Below, one piece after another: positions 9,325 to 19,219 of a stretch of 64,000 bases of DNA. Origin of the DNA: Siccibacter colletis (GTDB taxonomy: Bacteria; Pseudomonadota; Gammaproteobacteria; Enterobacterales; Enterobacteriaceae). The stretch lies in NCBI RefSeq assembly GCF_000696575.1, contig NZ_JMSQ01000039.1:171759-235758 (forward strand). The letters are read 5' to 3'. The notes under the pieces are model-generated. The model made no database searches. It was not told where the DNA came from and worked only from the letters and a program-made list of their open reading frames with translations. Position numbers and translations under genes: made by a program. Position 1 is the stretch's first letter. Every line of letters begins with the position of its first letter.

Positions 9325-11090
9325 TGAATTTGCCAGTCAGAGAGTTTGATGCTGTTGTTATAGGCGCAGGCGGCGCAGGTATGCGCGCGGCGTTACAGAT
9401 TTCCCAGAGCGGCCAGACCTGTGCGCTGCTCTCCAAAGTGTTTCCTACCCGTTCTCACACCGTGTCCGCGCAGGGCGGTATCACCGTTGCCCTCGGCAAT
9501 ACCCATGAAGATAACTGGGAATGGCACATGTACGATACCGTTAAGGGTTCCGACTACATCGGTGACCAGGACGCTATCGAATACATGTGTAAAACCGGAC
9601 CGGAAGCGATCCTTGAGCTTGAGCACATGGGTCTGCCGTTCTCTCGTCTTGATGACGGTAAAATTTATCAGCGTCCGTTCGGCGGCCAGTCGAAAAACTT
9701 CGGCGGCGAGCAGGCAGCGCGCACCGCAGCCGCTGCTGACCGTACCGGTCACGCCCTGCTGCACACCCTTTATCAGCAGAACCTGAAAAACAAGACCACT
9801 ATCTTCTCGGAGTGGTACGCGCTCGATCTGGTAAAAAACCAGGACGGTGCGGTGGTGGGTTGTACTGCGCTGTGCATCGAAACCGGTGAAGTGGTTTACT
9901 TCAAAGCCCGCGCGACCGTGCTGGCAACCGGCGGGGCAGGCCGTATCTACCAGTCTACCACTAACGCCCACATCAACACCGGCGACGGCGTTGGCATGGC
10001 GCTGCGCGCAGGCGTGCCGGTGCAGGATATGGAGATGTGGCAGTTCCACCCGACCGGCATCGCCGGGGCTGGCGTCCTGGTGACCGAAGGCTGCCGTGGT
10101 GAAGGCGGCTATCTGCTGAACAAACACGGTGAACGCTTCATGGAGCGTTATGCTCCAAATGCCAAAGACCTGGCGGGTCGTGACGTGGTGGCGCGTTCCA
10201 TCATGATCGAAATCCGCGAAGGCCGCGGCTGCGACGGCCCGTGGGGGCCGCACGCGAAACTGAAACTCGATCATCTTGGCAAAGACGTGCTCGAATCCCG
10301 TCTGCCGGGCATCCTCGAACTCTCCCGTACCTTTGCCCACGTTGACCCGGTGAAAGAGCCGATTCCTGTTATTCCGACCTGCCACTACATGATGGGCGGC
10401 ATTCCGACCAAAGTGACCGGCCAGGCGCTGACCGTAAACGAGCAGGGCGAAGACGTGGTGATCCCGGGTCTGTTTGCCGTCGGCGAAATCGCCTGCGTAT
10501 CGGTACACGGCGCGAACCGCCTCGGCGGCAACTCGCTACTCGACCTGGTGGTGTTTGGCCGCGCAGCCGGTCTGCATCTGCAGGAGTCCATCGCCGAGCA
10601 GGGTCCGCTGCGCGATGCCAGCGAATCAGACATTGAAGCCTCGCTGGCGCGCCTCAACCGCTGGAACAACAACCGCGACGGCGAAGATCCGGTGGAGATC
10701 CGTAAAGCGCTACAGGAGTGCATGCAGCATAACTTCTCGGTATTCCGCGAAGGCGATGCGATGGCCAAAGGGCTTGAGCAGCTGAAGGCCATCCGTGAGC
10801 GCCTGAAAAACGCCCGTCTGGATGACACCTCCAGCGAGTTCAATACCCAGCGCGTCGAGTGCCTGGAGCTGGATAACCTGATGGAAACCGCGTTTGCCAC
10901 GGCGGTCTCTGCGAACTTTCGTACTGAAAGCCGCGGGGCGCACAGTCGTTTCGATTATCCGGATCGCGATGATGAAAACTGGCTGTGCCACTCCCTGTAT
11001 CTGCCGCAAAGCGAATCCATGACGCGCCGTGAGGTGAACATGGAGCCGAAACTGCGTCCGGCATTCCCGCCGAAAGTGCGTACTTACTAA
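9324..11090 (+). CDS. sdhA: succinate dehydrogenase flavoprotein subunit
   Basis: 588 residues from the ATG at 9324 that overlaps the sdhD stop; an in-frame GTG 12 bases earlier is less likely. The N-terminal FAD-binding Rossmann motif ([14 protein letters not shown]) is followed by [12 protein letters not shown], whose His45 carries FAD covalently. The catalytic segments ([52 protein letters not shown]) are intact. It oxidises succinate to fumarate at the cytoplasmic face and passes electrons to SdhB. It is nearly identical to E. coli SdhA as recalled. Confidence 0.98.
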   Translation: MNLPVREFDAVVIGAGGAGMRAALQISQSGQTCALLSKVFPTRSHTVSAQGGITVALGNTHEDNWEWHMYDTVKGSDYIGDQDAIEYMCKTGPEAILELEHMGLPFSRLDDGKIYQRPFGGQSKNFGGEQAARTAAAADRTGHALLHTLYQQNLKNKTTIFSEWYALDLVKNQDGAVVGCTALCIETGEVVYFKARATVLATGGAGRIYQSTTNAHINTGDGVGMALRAGVPVQDMEMWQFHPTGIAGAGVLVTEGCRGEGGYLLNKHGERFMERYAPNAKDLAGRDVVARSIMIEIREGRGCDGPWGPHAKLKLDHLGKDVLESRLPGILELSRTFAHVDPVKEPIPVIPTCHYMMGGIPTKVTGQALTVNEQGEDVVIPGLFAVGEIACVSVHGANRLGGNSLLDLVVFGRAAGLHLQESIAEQGPLRDASESDIEASLARLNRWNNNRDGEDPVEIRKALQECMQHNFSVFREGDAMAKGLEQLKAIRERLKNARLDDTSSEFNTQRVECLELDNLMETAFATAVSANFRTESRGAHSRFDYPDRDDENWLCHSLYLPQSESMTRREVNMEPKLRPAFPPKVRTY

Positions 11091-11106
11091 TTGCGGAGAG
11101 ACGGTG

Positions 11107-11823
11107 ATGAAACTCGAATTCTCAATCTATCGCTATAACCCGGACGTCGATGACGCGCCGCGGATGCAGGAATACACCCTTGAGCAGGAAGAGGGGCGCG
11201 ACATGATGCTGCTCGATGCCCTGATGCTGCTCAAAGAGAAAGACCCGAGCCTCTCCTTCCGCCGCTCCTGCCGCGAAGGGGTATGTGGTTCCGACGGTCT
11301 GAACATGAACGGTAAGAATGGCCTCGCCTGCATTACCCCGGTTTCCGCGCTCGGGGCCGGCAAGCAGAAAATTGTTATCCGCCCGCTGCCTGGATTGCCG
11401 GTTATCCGCGATCTGGTGGTGGACATGGGGCAATTCTATGCCCAATATGAGAAGATTAAGCCTTACTTATTGAATAATTGGCAAAATCCACCGGCGAGAG
11501 AGCATCTGCAATCTCCCGATCAGCGTGAAAAGCTGGATGGTCTGTACGAGTGCATTCTGTGCGCCTGCTGCTCGACCTCCTGCCCGTCATTCTGGTGGAA
11601 CCCTGACAAGTTCGTTGGCCCGGCGGGCCTGCTGGCCGCGTATCGCTTCCTGATCGACAGCCGCGATACCGAAACCGACAGCCGCCTCGACGGCATAAGT
11701 GACGCTTTCAGCGTATTCCGCTGCCATAGCATCATGAACTGCGTCAGTGTGTGTCCGAAAGGGCTGAACCCGACGCGCGCCATCGGCCACATCAAATCGA
11801 TGTTGTTGCAGCGCAGCGCGTAA
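11107..11823 (+). CDS. sdhB: succinate dehydrogenase iron-sulfur subunit
   Basis: 238 residues from ATG 11107 (a GTG directly before it is also in frame). The N-terminal ferredoxin domain has the [2Fe-2S] cysteines in CREGVCGSDG. The C-terminal domain has CILCACCSTSCP and CHSIMNCVSVCPKG for the [4Fe-4S] and [3Fe-4S] clusters. It carries electrons from the SdhA flavin to the quinone site in SdhCD. It is followed by a 374-bp gap holding two repeats before sucA; sdh and suc are one transcription unit in E. coli, and that is likely here too. Confidence 0.97.
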   Translation: MKLEFSIYRYNPDVDDAPRMQEYTLEQEEGRDMMLLDALMLLKEKDPSLSFRRSCREGVCGSDGLNMNGKNGLACITPVSALGAGKQKIVIRPLPGLPVIRDLVVDMGQFYAQYEKIKPYLLNNWQNPPAREHLQSPDQREKLDGLYECILCACCSTSCPSFWWNPDKFVGPAGLLAAYRFLIDSRDTETDSRLDGISDAFSVFRCHSIMNCVSVCPKGLNPTRAIGHIKSMLLQRSA

Positions 11824-11835
11824 GTAAGTGTTGTG

Positions 11836-11871
11836 GTAGTGGCGGGTGCGCTTACGCTTACCCGCCCTACA
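11836..11871. repeat. REP-like palindromic unit
   Basis: GGCGGGT (11841-11847) pairs with ACCCGCC (11860-11866) around a GCGCTTACGCTT loop and is followed by CCTACAAAA. This form is common in REP-type elements downstream of enterobacterial genes. It sits just after the sdhB stop and may slow 3' exonucleases or modulate readthrough into sucA. A second small hairpin, CCCCTCCCTGAGGGG, follows at 11880-11895. Confidence 0.6.
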
Positions 11872-11911
11872 AAAAATGCCCCCCTCCCTGAGGGGAGAGG
11901 GAAAAGCAGGA

Positions 11912-12084
11912 AACCTTTAAAAACCGCTACACAGTAGTACCAGTAATCGAGGCGTTCAGAGCGAGACAAGGCGGCAACTGAGCGCATCCCCAGCAGCATA
12001 GTGAACTATGTGACTGGGGTAAGCGAAGGCAACCAGCGACGTCGCAGCCTGAACGAAGAAGATTAATGGCAGTTTTTAAAGGTT
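11912..12084. repeat. 173-bp palindromic intergenic repeat with 13-bp inverted ends (RSA/MITE-like)
   Basis: The ends are a perfect 13-bp inverted repeat, AACCTTTAAAAAC (11912-11924) and GTTTTTAAAGGTT (12072-12084). The centre contains a second palindrome, CCCCAG-CAG-CATAGT / ACTATG-TGA-CTGGGG. The layout recalls the RSA-type intergenic repeats of enterobacteria. It has no coding capacity. It lies inside the sdh-suc transcription unit and would fold into a large stem in the RNA. Family assignment is from memory. Confidence 0.65.
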
Positions 12085-12197
12085 CCTTCGCGGGCCCCAT
12101 GAGAAGAGCTCGCAGGTGAACCCTGGTGCGTGCGCTGATAAGTGCGCGATGTAGTTATCCACGGCGAAGTAAGCATACAGATGCTTAAGGGATCACG

Positions 12198-15005
12198 ATG
12201 CAGAACGGCGCAATGAAAGCCTGGCTGGACTCTTCTTATCTCTCTGGTTCTAACCAGAGCTGGATAGAACAGCTCTATGAAGACTTCTTAACCGATCCTG
12301 ACTCAGTGGACGCCCACTGGCGCTCCATGTTCCAGCAGTTACCTGGCACCGGGGCCAGACCGGATCAGTTCCACTCCAAAACGCGTGATTATTTCCGCCG
12401 CCTGGCGAAAGATGCCACACGTTACTCCTCCTCAGTGTCCGACCCGGACACCAATGTGAAGCAGGTTAAAGTCCTGCAGCTCATTAACGCGTACCGCTTC
12501 CGCGGCCATCAGCACGCTAACCTCGACCCGCTCGGACTGTGGAAACAGGACCGCGTTGCGGATCTCGACCCGGCGTTCCACGACCTCTCCGACGCCGACT
12601 TCCAGGAAAGCTTTAACATCGGCTCCTTTGCCATCGGCAAAGAGACCATGAAGCTTGGCGAGCTGCTGGAAGCCCTGAAGCAGACCTACTGCGGCTCTAT
12701 CGGCGCTGAGTACATGCACATTACCAGCACCGAAGAGAAACGCTGGATCCAGCAGCGTATCGAATCCGTTGCCGGTCAGGCTAATTTCAGCGTCGAAGAG
12801 AAAAAACGCTTCCTCAGCGAGCTGACCGCCGCCGAAGGGCTGGAGCGCTACTTAGGCGCGAAATTCCCGGGTGCGAAGCGCTTCTCGCTGGAAGGCGGCG
12901 ATGCGCTGGTGCCGATGCTGAAAGAGATGATCCGCCACGCCGGCAACAGCGGCACCCGTGAAGTGGTGCTGGGTATGGCGCACCGCGGCCGTCTCAACGT
13001 GCTGATTAACGTGCTGGGCAAAAAATCCCAGGAGCTGTTTGACGAGTTCGCGGGCAAACATAAAGAACACCTCGGCACCGGGGACGTGAAGTACCACATG
13101 GGCTTCTCCTCCGATATCGAAACCGACGGCGGCCTGGTGCACCTGGCGCTGGCGTTCAACCCGTCGCACCTTGAGATCGTCAGTCCGGTGGTGATGGGCT
13201 CCGTTCGCGCCCGTCTGGATCGTCTGGACGAGCCGAGCAGCAATAAAGTACTGCCGATCACCATTCACGGTGACGCGGCGGTGACCGGGCAGGGCGTGGT
13301 GCAGGAAACCCTGAACATGTCCAAAGCACGCGGCTACGAAGTGGGCGGTACCGTGCGTATCGTTATCAACAACCAGGTGGGCTTCACCACCTCGAACCCG
13401 CTTGATGCCCGCTCGACCCCGTACTGCACCGATATCGGTAAAATGGTGCAGTCGCCGATCTTCCACGTTAACGCGGACGATCCGGAAGCGGTAGCCTTTG
13501 TCACCCGCCTGGCGCTGGATTTCCGTAACACCTTCAAACGCGATGTGTTTATCGACCTGGTGTGCTACCGCCGTCACGGCCATAACGAAGCCGATGAGCC
13601 GAGCGCAACCCAGCCGCTGATGTACCAGAAAATCAAAAAGCACCCGACGCCGCGTAAACTTTACGCTGACCGTCTGGAGCAGGAAAAAGTCGCCTCGCTG
13701 GAAGACGCCACCGAGATGGTGAACCTCTACCGTGACGCGCTGGATGCCGGCGAGTGCGTGGTGAAAGAGCTGCGTCCGATGAACATGCACTCCTTCACCT
13801 GGTCGCCGTATCTGAACCACGAGTGGGACGAAAGCTATCCGAATAAGGTAGAGATGAAGCGCCTGCAGGAGCTGGCGAAGCGTATCGCCACCGTGCCGGA
13901 AGCCATCGAGATGCAGTCCCGCGTGGCAAAAATCTATGCCGACCGTCAGGCCATGGCAGCGGGCGAAAAAATGTTCGACTGGGGCGGGGCGGAAAACCTC
14001 GCTTACGCCACGCTGGTTGATGAGGGCATTCCGATTCGCCTGTCCGGTGAAGACTCCGGGCGCGGCACCTTCTTCCACCGCCACGCCGTGGTGCATAACC
14101 AGACCAACGGCTCAACCTATACGCCGCTGCAGCACATTCACAACGGCCAGGGCCAGTTTAAGGTCTGGGACTCGGTGCTGTCTGAAGAAGCGGTGCTGGC
14201 ATTTGAGTACGGTTACGCCACCGCTGAGCCGCGCACGCTGACCATCTGGGAAGCGCAGTTCGGCGACTTCGCCAACGGTGCGCAGGTAGTTATTGACCAG
14301 TTCATCAGCTCCGGCGAGCAGAAGTGGGGCCGTATGTGCGGTCTGGCGATGCTGCTGCCGCACGGCTATGAAGGCCAGGGCCCGGAGCACTCTTCCGCGC
14401 GTCTGGAGCGTTATCTGCAGCTGTGCGCTGAACAGAACATGCAGGTGTGCGTCCCGTCCACGCCGGCGCAGGTTTACCACATGCTGCGTCGTCAGGCGCT
14501 GCGCGGTATGCGCCGTCCGCTGGTGGTGATGTCACCGAAATCGCTGCTGCGTCATCCGCTTGCGGTTTCAAGCCTCGACGAACTGGCGAACGGCACCTTC
14601 ATGCCAGCCATCGGCGAGATCGACGAGCTCGATCCGCAGGGCGTGAAGCGCGTAGTCCTTTGTTCTGGTAAGGTTTATTACGACCTGCTGGAGCAACGCC
14701 GTAAGAACGATCAAAAAGACGTTGCCATCGTGCGTATCGAACAGCTTTATCCGTTCCCGCATCACGCGGTGCAGGAAGCGCTGAAGCCGTTCGCTCACGT
14801 GCATGATTTCGTCTGGTGCCAGGAAGAGCCGCTCAACCAGGGCGCCTGGTACTGCAGCCAGCACCATTTCCGCGAAGTGATTCCGTTTGGATCTGCATTG
14901 CGTTATGCAGGCCGCCCGGCCTCTGCCTCCCCGGCGGTAGGGTATATGTCCGTTCACCAGAAACAGCAGCAAGATCTGGTCAATGACGCGCTGAACGTCG
15001 ATTAA
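12198..15005 (+). CDS. sucA: 2-oxoglutarate dehydrogenase E1 component
   Basis: 935 residues (E. coli 933, a two-residue insertion near residue 195). It is the thiamine-diphosphate-dependent decarboxylase that passes the succinyl group to the lipoyl arm of SucB. The N-terminal WLDSSYLSGSNQSWIEQLYEDFL segment that contacts E2/E3 is present, as are GMAHRGRLNVL, HGDAAVTGQGVVQETLNMS and the C-terminal transketolase-like domain (DSVLSEEAVLAFEYGYA, GQGPEHSSARLERYLQL). It starts at ATG 12198 after AAGGGA and is followed by sucB after 14 bases. Confidence 0.98.
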   Translation: MQNGAMKAWLDSSYLSGSNQSWIEQLYEDFLTDPDSVDAHWRSMFQQLPGTGARPDQFHSKTRDYFRRLAKDATRYSSSVSDPDTNVKQVKVLQLINAYRFRGHQHANLDPLGLWKQDRVADLDPAFHDLSDADFQESFNIGSFAIGKETMKLGELLEALKQTYCGSIGAEYMHITSTEEKRWIQQRIESVAGQANFSVEEKKRFLSELTAAEGLERYLGAKFPGAKRFSLEGGDALVPMLKEMIRHAGNSGTREVVLGMAHRGRLNVLINVLGKKSQELFDEFAGKHKEHLGTGDVKYHMGFSSDIETDGGLVHLALAFNPSHLEIVSPVVMGSVRARLDRLDEPSSNKVLPITIHGDAAVTGQGVVQETLNMSKARGYEVGGTVRIVINNQVGFTTSNPLDARSTPYCTDIGKMVQSPIFHVNADDPEAVAFVTRLALDFRNTFKRDVFIDLVCYRRHGHNEADEPSATQPLMYQKIKKHPTPRKLYADRLEQEKVASLEDATEMVNLYRDALDAGECVVKELRPMNMHSFTWSPYLNHEWDESYPNKVEMKRLQELAKRIATVPEAIEMQSRVAKIYADRQAMAAGEKMFDWGGAENLAYATLVDEGIPIRLSGEDSGRGTFFHRHAVVHNQTNGSTYTPLQHIHNGQGQFKVWDSVLSEEAVLAFEYGYATAEPRTLTIWEAQFGDFANGAQVVIDQFISSGEQKWGRMCGLAMLLPHGYEGQGPEHSSARLERYLQLCAEQNMQVCVPSTPAQVYHMLRRQALRGMRRPLVVMSPKSLLRHPLAVSSLDELANGTFMPAIGEIDELDPQGVKRVVLCSGKVYYDLLEQRRKNDQKDVAIVRIEQLYPFPHHAVQEALKPFAHVHDFVWCQEEPLNQGAWYCSQHHFREVIPFGSALRYAGRPASASPAVGYMSVHQKQQQDLVNDALNVD

Positions 15006-15019
15006 TTAAAGGATAAATA

Positions 15020-16249
15020 ATGAGTAGCGTAGATATTCTTGTTCCTGACCTGCCTGAATCCGTTGCCGATGCAACCGTAGCCACCTGGCATAAAAAACCG
15101 GGCGACAGCGTCCAACGCGACGAAGTGCTGGTAGAAATCGAAACTGACAAAGTGGTACTGGAAGTGCCGGCGTCCGCGGACGGTATCCTTGATGCCGTGC
15201 TGGAAGAGGAAGGTTCAACCGTTACCTCGCGTCAGATCCTGGGCCGCCTGCGTGAAGGCAACAGCGGCGGTAAAGAGAGCAGCGCGAAATCTGACAGCAA
15301 CGAGACCACGCCGGCGCAGCGCCAGCAGGCCTCGCTGAGCGAAGAGAGCAACGATGCCCTTAGCCCGGCGATCCGTCGCCTGCTGGCTGAGCACACCCTG
15401 GACGCGGACGCGATCAAAGGCACCGGCGTCGGTGGCCGTCTGACCCGTGAAGACGTGGAAAAACATCTGGCGAAAGCGAAATCCGCGCAGCCGGAAAGCG
15501 CTAAAGCGCCTGAGCAGCAGGCGGCGGCAGTACAGCCGGTGGCCGGCAACCGCTCTGAGAAGCGCGTGCCGATGACCCGTCTGCGCAAGCGCGTGGCCGA
15601 GCGTCTGCTGGAAGCGAAAAACTCTACCGCGATGCTGACCACCTTCAACGAAGTGAACATGAAGCCGATCATGGATCTGCGCAAGCAGTACGGCGACGCC
15701 TTCGAAAAACGTCACGGCATCCGCCTGGGCTTTATGTCCTTCTACGTGAAAGCGGTGGTTGAAGCCCTGAAGCGCTTCCCGGAAGTGAACGCCTCCATCG
15801 ACGGTGAAGATGTGGTGTACCACAACTACTTCGACGTCAGCATGGCGGTTTCCACGCCGCGTGGCCTGGTGACGCCGGTTCTGCGCGACGTTGACGTGCT
15901 GGGCATGGCCGACATCGAAAAACGCATCAAGGATCTGGCGATCAAAGGCCGCGACGGCAAGCTGACCGTGGAAGACCTGACCGGCGGTAATTTCACCATT
16001 ACCAACGGCGGCGTATTCGGTTCCCTGATGTCCACGCCGATCATCAACCCGCCGCAGAGCGCCATCCTCGGGATGCACGCCATCAAAGATCGCCCGATGG
16101 CGGTTGACGGCAAAGTTGAGATCCTGCCGATGATGTATCTGGCGCTCTCTTACGATCACCGCCTGATTGATGGCCGTGAATCCGTAGGCTTCCTGGTAGC
16201 CATTAAAGAGCTGCTGGAAGATCCAACGCGTCTGCTGCTGGACGTGTAG
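15020..16249 (+). CDS. sucB: dihydrolipoyl succinyltransferase (2-oxoglutarate dehydrogenase E2)
   Basis: 409 residues (E. coli 405). An N-terminal lipoyl domain has the modified Lys44 in [12 protein letters not shown]. An Ala/Glu/Ser-rich linker follows, then a peripheral-subunit-binding domain ([22 protein letters not shown]), a second linker, and the catalytic acyltransferase domain ending in [16 protein letters not shown], which has the active-site His and Asp. It forms the core of the complex and transfers succinyl from lipoate to CoA. AAAGGA precedes the start. A hairpin separates it from sucC. Confidence 0.98.
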   Translation: MSSVDILVPDLPESVADATVATWHKKPGDSVQRDEVLVEIETDKVVLEVPASADGILDAVLEEEGSTVTSRQILGRLREGNSGGKESSAKSDSNETTPAQRQQASLSEESNDALSPAIRRLLAEHTLDADAIKGTGVGGRLTREDVEKHLAKAKSAQPESAKAPEQQAAAVQPVAGNRSEKRVPMTRLRKRVAERLLEAKNSTAMLTTFNEVNMKPIMDLRKQYGDAFEKRHGIRLGFMSFYVKAVVEALKRFPEVNASIDGEDVVYHNYFDVSMAVSTPRGLVTPVLRDVDVLGMADIEKRIKDLAIKGRDGKLTVEDLTGGNFTITNGGVFGSLMSTPIINPPQSAILGMHAIKDRPMAVDGKVEILPMMYLALSYDHRLIDGRESVGFLVAIKELLEDPTRLLLDV

Positions 16250-16287
16250 CCCGGTGCGGGGGGCAACTCCCGCCGGTATTGATTTTC

Positions 16288-16312
16288 TCGTCGCCCCGCT
16301 GCGGGGCGGCAT
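16288..16312 (+). terminator. GC hairpin between sucB and sucC (attenuator-like)
   Basis: CGCCCCG (16292-16298) pairs with CGGGGCG (16302-16308) around a 3-base loop, followed only by GCATTTTCC, so the T tract is poor. It is probably a partial terminator or RNA stabiliser within the suc operon rather than a full stop. Confidence 0.5.
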
Positions 16313-16360
16313 TTTCCATACTCCGAGCGTGAAGCTCTACACTCTTGATGGACAGAACTC

Positions 16361-17527
16361 ATGAACTTACACGAATATCAGGCAAAGCAGTTGTTTGCCC
16401 GTTATGGCCTGCCGGCTCCGGTAGGTTATGCCTGTAATACCCCGCGTGAAGCTGAAGAAGCGGCGTCCAAAATTGGCGCTGGTCCGTGGGTAGTAAAATG
16501 CCAGGTTCACGCTGGCGGCCGCGGTAAAGCGGGCGGCGTGAAAGTGGTAAACAGCAAAGAAGATATTCGCGCGTTCGCCGAGCAGTGGCTGGGCAAGCGT
16601 CTGGTGACCTACCAAACAGACGCCAACGGTCAGCCGGTTAACCAGATCCTGGTTGAAGCGGCAACCGATATTGATAAAGAGCTTTACCTGGGCGCGGTGG
16701 TTGACCGTAGCTCCCGTCGCGTGGTGTTCATGGCCTCTACCGAAGGCGGCGTGGAAATTGAAAAAGTGGCGGAAGAAACCCCGCACCTGATCCACAAAAT
16801 CGCCCTCGATCCGCTGGCCGGCCCGATGCCGTACCAGGGTCGCGAACTGGCGTTCAAACTGGGCCTGGAAGGCAAGCAGGTTCAGCAGTTCACCAAAATC
16901 TTTATGGGTCTGGCGACCATCTTCCTCGAGCGTGACCTGGCGCTGATCGAAATCAACCCGCTGGTTATCACGAAGCAGGGCGATCTGATCTGCCTCGACG
17001 GAAAACTGGGCGCCGACGGCAATGCCCTGTTCCGCCAGCCGGATCTGCGCGAAATGCGCGACCACTCGCAGGAAGATCCGCGTGAATCTCACGCTGCGCA
17101 GTGGGAACTGAACTACGTGGCGCTGGATGGCAACATCGGCTGCATGGTTAACGGTGCGGGCCTGGCAATGGGCACCATGGACATCGTTAAGCTGCACGGC
17201 GGCGACCCGGCGAACTTCCTTGACGTGGGCGGCGGCGCGACCAAAGAGCGCGTCACCGAAGCGTTCAAAATCATCCTCTCCGACGACAAAGTGAAAGCCG
17301 TACTGGTTAACATCTTCGGCGGTATCGTGCGCTGCGACCTGATCGCCGACGGTATCATCGGCGCGGTGGAAGAAGTGGGCGTTAACGTACCGGTCGTGGT
17401 TCGTCTGGAAGGTAACAACGCCGAGCTGGGCGCACAGAAGCTGGCAGAAAGCGGTCTGAATATTATTGCAGCACAAAGTCTGACGGATGCAGCAGTGCAG
17501 GTTGTTGCTGCCGTGGAGGGGAAATAA
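16361..17527 (+). CDS. sucC: succinyl-CoA synthetase beta subunit (ADP-forming)
   Basis: 388 residues, the E. coli length. An N-terminal ATP-grasp domain ([34 protein letters not shown]) is followed by a C-terminal CoA-ligase domain with [18 protein letters not shown] and [14 protein letters not shown]. With SucD it converts succinyl-CoA to succinate with substrate-level phosphorylation. Its TAA shares one base with the sucD ATG (TAATG), a translational coupling typical of stoichiometric subunits. Confidence 0.98.
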   Translation: MNLHEYQAKQLFARYGLPAPVGYACNTPREAEEAASKIGAGPWVVKCQVHAGGRGKAGGVKVVNSKEDIRAFAEQWLGKRLVTYQTDANGQPVNQILVEAATDIDKELYLGAVVDRSSRRVVFMASTEGGVEIEKVAEETPHLIHKIALDPLAGPMPYQGRELAFKLGLEGKQVQQFTKIFMGLATIFLERDLALIEINPLVITKQGDLICLDGKLGADGNALFRQPDLREMRDHSQEDPRESHAAQWELNYVALDGNIGCMVNGAGLAMGTMDIVKLHGGDPANFLDVGGGATKERVTEAFKIILSDDKVKAVLVNIFGGIVRCDLIADGIIGAVEEVGVNVPVVVRLEGNNAELGAQKLAESGLNIIAAQSLTDAAVQVVAAVEGK

Positions 17528-18396
17528 TGTCTGTTTTGATCGATAAGAACACCAAAGTGATCTGCCAGGGCTTCACCGGCAGCCAGGGCTCTTTCCACTC
17601 CGAACAGGCGATTGCCTACGGAACCCAGATGGTCGGCGGCGTAACGCCGGGCAAAGGCGGCACCACGCACCTCGGCCTGCCGGTGTTCAACACCGTGCGC
17701 GAAGCGGTAGAAGCGACCGGCGCGACCGCGTCCGTTATCTACGTACCGGCTCCGTTCTGCAAAGACTCCATTCTGGAAGCCATTGATGCAGGCATCAAAC
17801 TGATCATCACCATCACCGAAGGTATCCCGACGCTGGATATGCTGACCGTGAAGGTGAAGCTGGATGAAGCTGGCGTGCGTATGATTGGCCCGAACTGCCC
17901 GGGTGTTATCACCCCAGGCGAATGCAAAATCGGCATCATGCCGGGCCACATCCACAAGCCAGGCAAAGTGGGTATCGTGTCGCGCTCCGGCACCCTGACC
18001 TACGAAGCGGTTAAGCAGACCACCGATTACGGTTTCGGCCAGTCCACCTGTGTGGGCATCGGCGGCGACCCGATCCCGGGGTCTAACTTCATCGATATCC
18101 TGAAGCTGTTCCAGGAAGATCCGCAGACCGAAGCGATCGTGATGATCGGTGAGATCGGCGGCAGCGCGGAAGAAGAAGCGGCGGCATACATCAAAGACCA
18201 CGTCACTAAGCCGGTTGTGGGCTACATCGCGGGCGTTACCGCGCCGAAAGGCAAGCGTATGGGCCACGCCGGGGCAATCATTGCCGGTGGTAAAGGCACG
18301 GCTGACGAGAAGTTTGCCGCGCTGGAAGCCGCAGGCGTGAAAACCGTACGTAGCCTCGCCGACATCGGCGATGCGCTGAAAACCATTCTCAAATAA
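17527..18396 (+). CDS. sucD: succinyl-CoA synthetase alpha subunit
   Basis: 289 residues, matching E. coli. An N-terminal CoA-binding Rossmann domain ([19 protein letters not shown]) is followed by a ligase domain with the phosphohistidine in [15 protein letters not shown]. Pairs with SucC. Last gene of the sdh-suc operon; its 3' UTR holds the SdhX-like RNA and the operon terminator. In E. coli mngRAB lie next; here only non-coding DNA separates it from cydA. Confidence 0.98.
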   Translation: MSVLIDKNTKVICQGFTGSQGSFHSEQAIAYGTQMVGGVTPGKGGTTHLGLPVFNTVREAVEATGATASVIYVPAPFCKDSILEAIDAGIKLIITITEGIPTLDMLTVKVKLDEAGVRMIGPNCPGVITPGECKIGIMPGHIHKPGKVGIVSRSGTLTYEAVKQTTDYGFGQSTCVGIGGDPIPGSNFIDILKLFQEDPQTEAIVMIGEIGGSAEEEAAAYIKDHVTKPVVGYIAGVTAPKGKRMGHAGAIIAGGKGTADEKFAALEAAGVKTVRSLADIGDALKTILK

Positions 18397-18481
18397 TTAC
18401 TCTCATCCCTCCGTACTGCGGAGGGTTTACTATTCGAAGAAGCTTTTCGACATGGTTGCCACCTTCGGGTGGCTTTTTTTT
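18380..18481 (+). ncRNA. sdhX: SdhX-like 3' UTR small RNA
   Basis: The sucD 3' UTR contains a hairpin CCCTCCG/CGGAGGG, a single-stranded AT-rich stretch, and a strong terminator. This is the arrangement of E. coli SdhX (RybD), an Hfq-binding RNA released from the end of the sdh-suc mRNA that represses acetate-kinase expression. The 3' end is set by the terminator. The 5' end is approximate because it is made by RNase E cleavage. Confidence 0.6.
18458..18481 (+). terminator. sdh-suc operon terminator
   Basis: GCCACC-TTCG-GGTGGC (18458-18473), a UUCG-type tetraloop hairpin, followed by eight T. A strong Rho-independent terminator that also forms the 3' end of the SdhX-like RNA. Confidence 0.92.
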
Positions 18482-19219
18482 GCCTGTAAAGCGGTACTGC
18501 GGGCTCTCTGCACCGGTAGCACGCCCTGATTAACGCTAACAAACGCTGTTGTTCAGCCGTATACATAATTAAACGCGAGCCGGAAATAAGTGGCGTTAAT
18601 CAACCGATAATAAGTGTTAAATATATGCTATCTGTGGTGAATAATTTGTAATAAGTCAGGTCGTTTATTTATGTGGATTGAAACGTGATGGATTTAACAG
18701 ATAATTAATATTTGATGCTCAATTTTATTATCATCTCACATAAATTAAATAATGCAGATTTATAATTAACGCCTGCCGCTAACGGTTTAACGTCAAATAT
18801 TAAACATAATGGCAACATAACTGTTACCGCTTGAGCTGCCGGGAAAAACATCGTTAACAATGGCTTATAAAATTGATCTTAATCAATATTTCAGTCGTGT
18901 TTTTTTCTGCTTTAAAAGTAAAATTGCGGCAGATCAAACCAGCCGTTTCGTGCTAAATTGGCGGGAAATTGATCGGCGTCGTAAAACGCAGAAATGACAA
19001 CGCAAAAACCTGTTTATTGTGAGGGGATTGCGGCGTAATATATTGGCGAAATCAATTCCAGTTTTTATTAACCAATTTGTAACCTTTCCATCTCACTATT
19101 CACATTTATTGTGAATGGCCGGGATTTCTGGAAGCAAATTTTTCTATTGGGGCATGCGCTGCGAAGCTTTTAATTAAGTTTTGCGCTCGAAGTCTTCATG
19201 CGAAGAGCAAGGAGTCAGG
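18482..19219 (+). promoter_or_regulatory. long AT-rich upstream region of cydA
   Basis: 738 bases without a gene. E. coli carries mngRAB between sucD and cydA; nothing of them remains here. The region is AT-rich, as expected for a promoter region bound by ArcA, FNR and H-NS in E. coli. A perfect FNR palindrome is annotated separately. Individual ArcA boxes and transcription starts could not be fixed by eye. Confidence 0.7.
18873..18886. promoter_or_regulatory. FNR site upstream of cydA
   Basis: TTGAT-CTTA-ATCAA is a perfect match to the FNR consensus TTGAT-N4-ATCAA. It lies 333 bases before the cydA start. FNR represses cydA under full anaerobiosis in E. coli, while ArcA activates it at low oxygen. 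Function here is inferred. Confidence 0.75.

Noticed and set aside
12852-14096. A 414-codon open frame antisense to sucA
   Set aside because: Shadow of a highly biased GC-rich gene; no ribosome site or recognisable family, and the opposite strand is certain sucA. The same reasoning removes the long antisense frames under sdhA, sucB, sucC, cydA, galT, bioA and uvrB.
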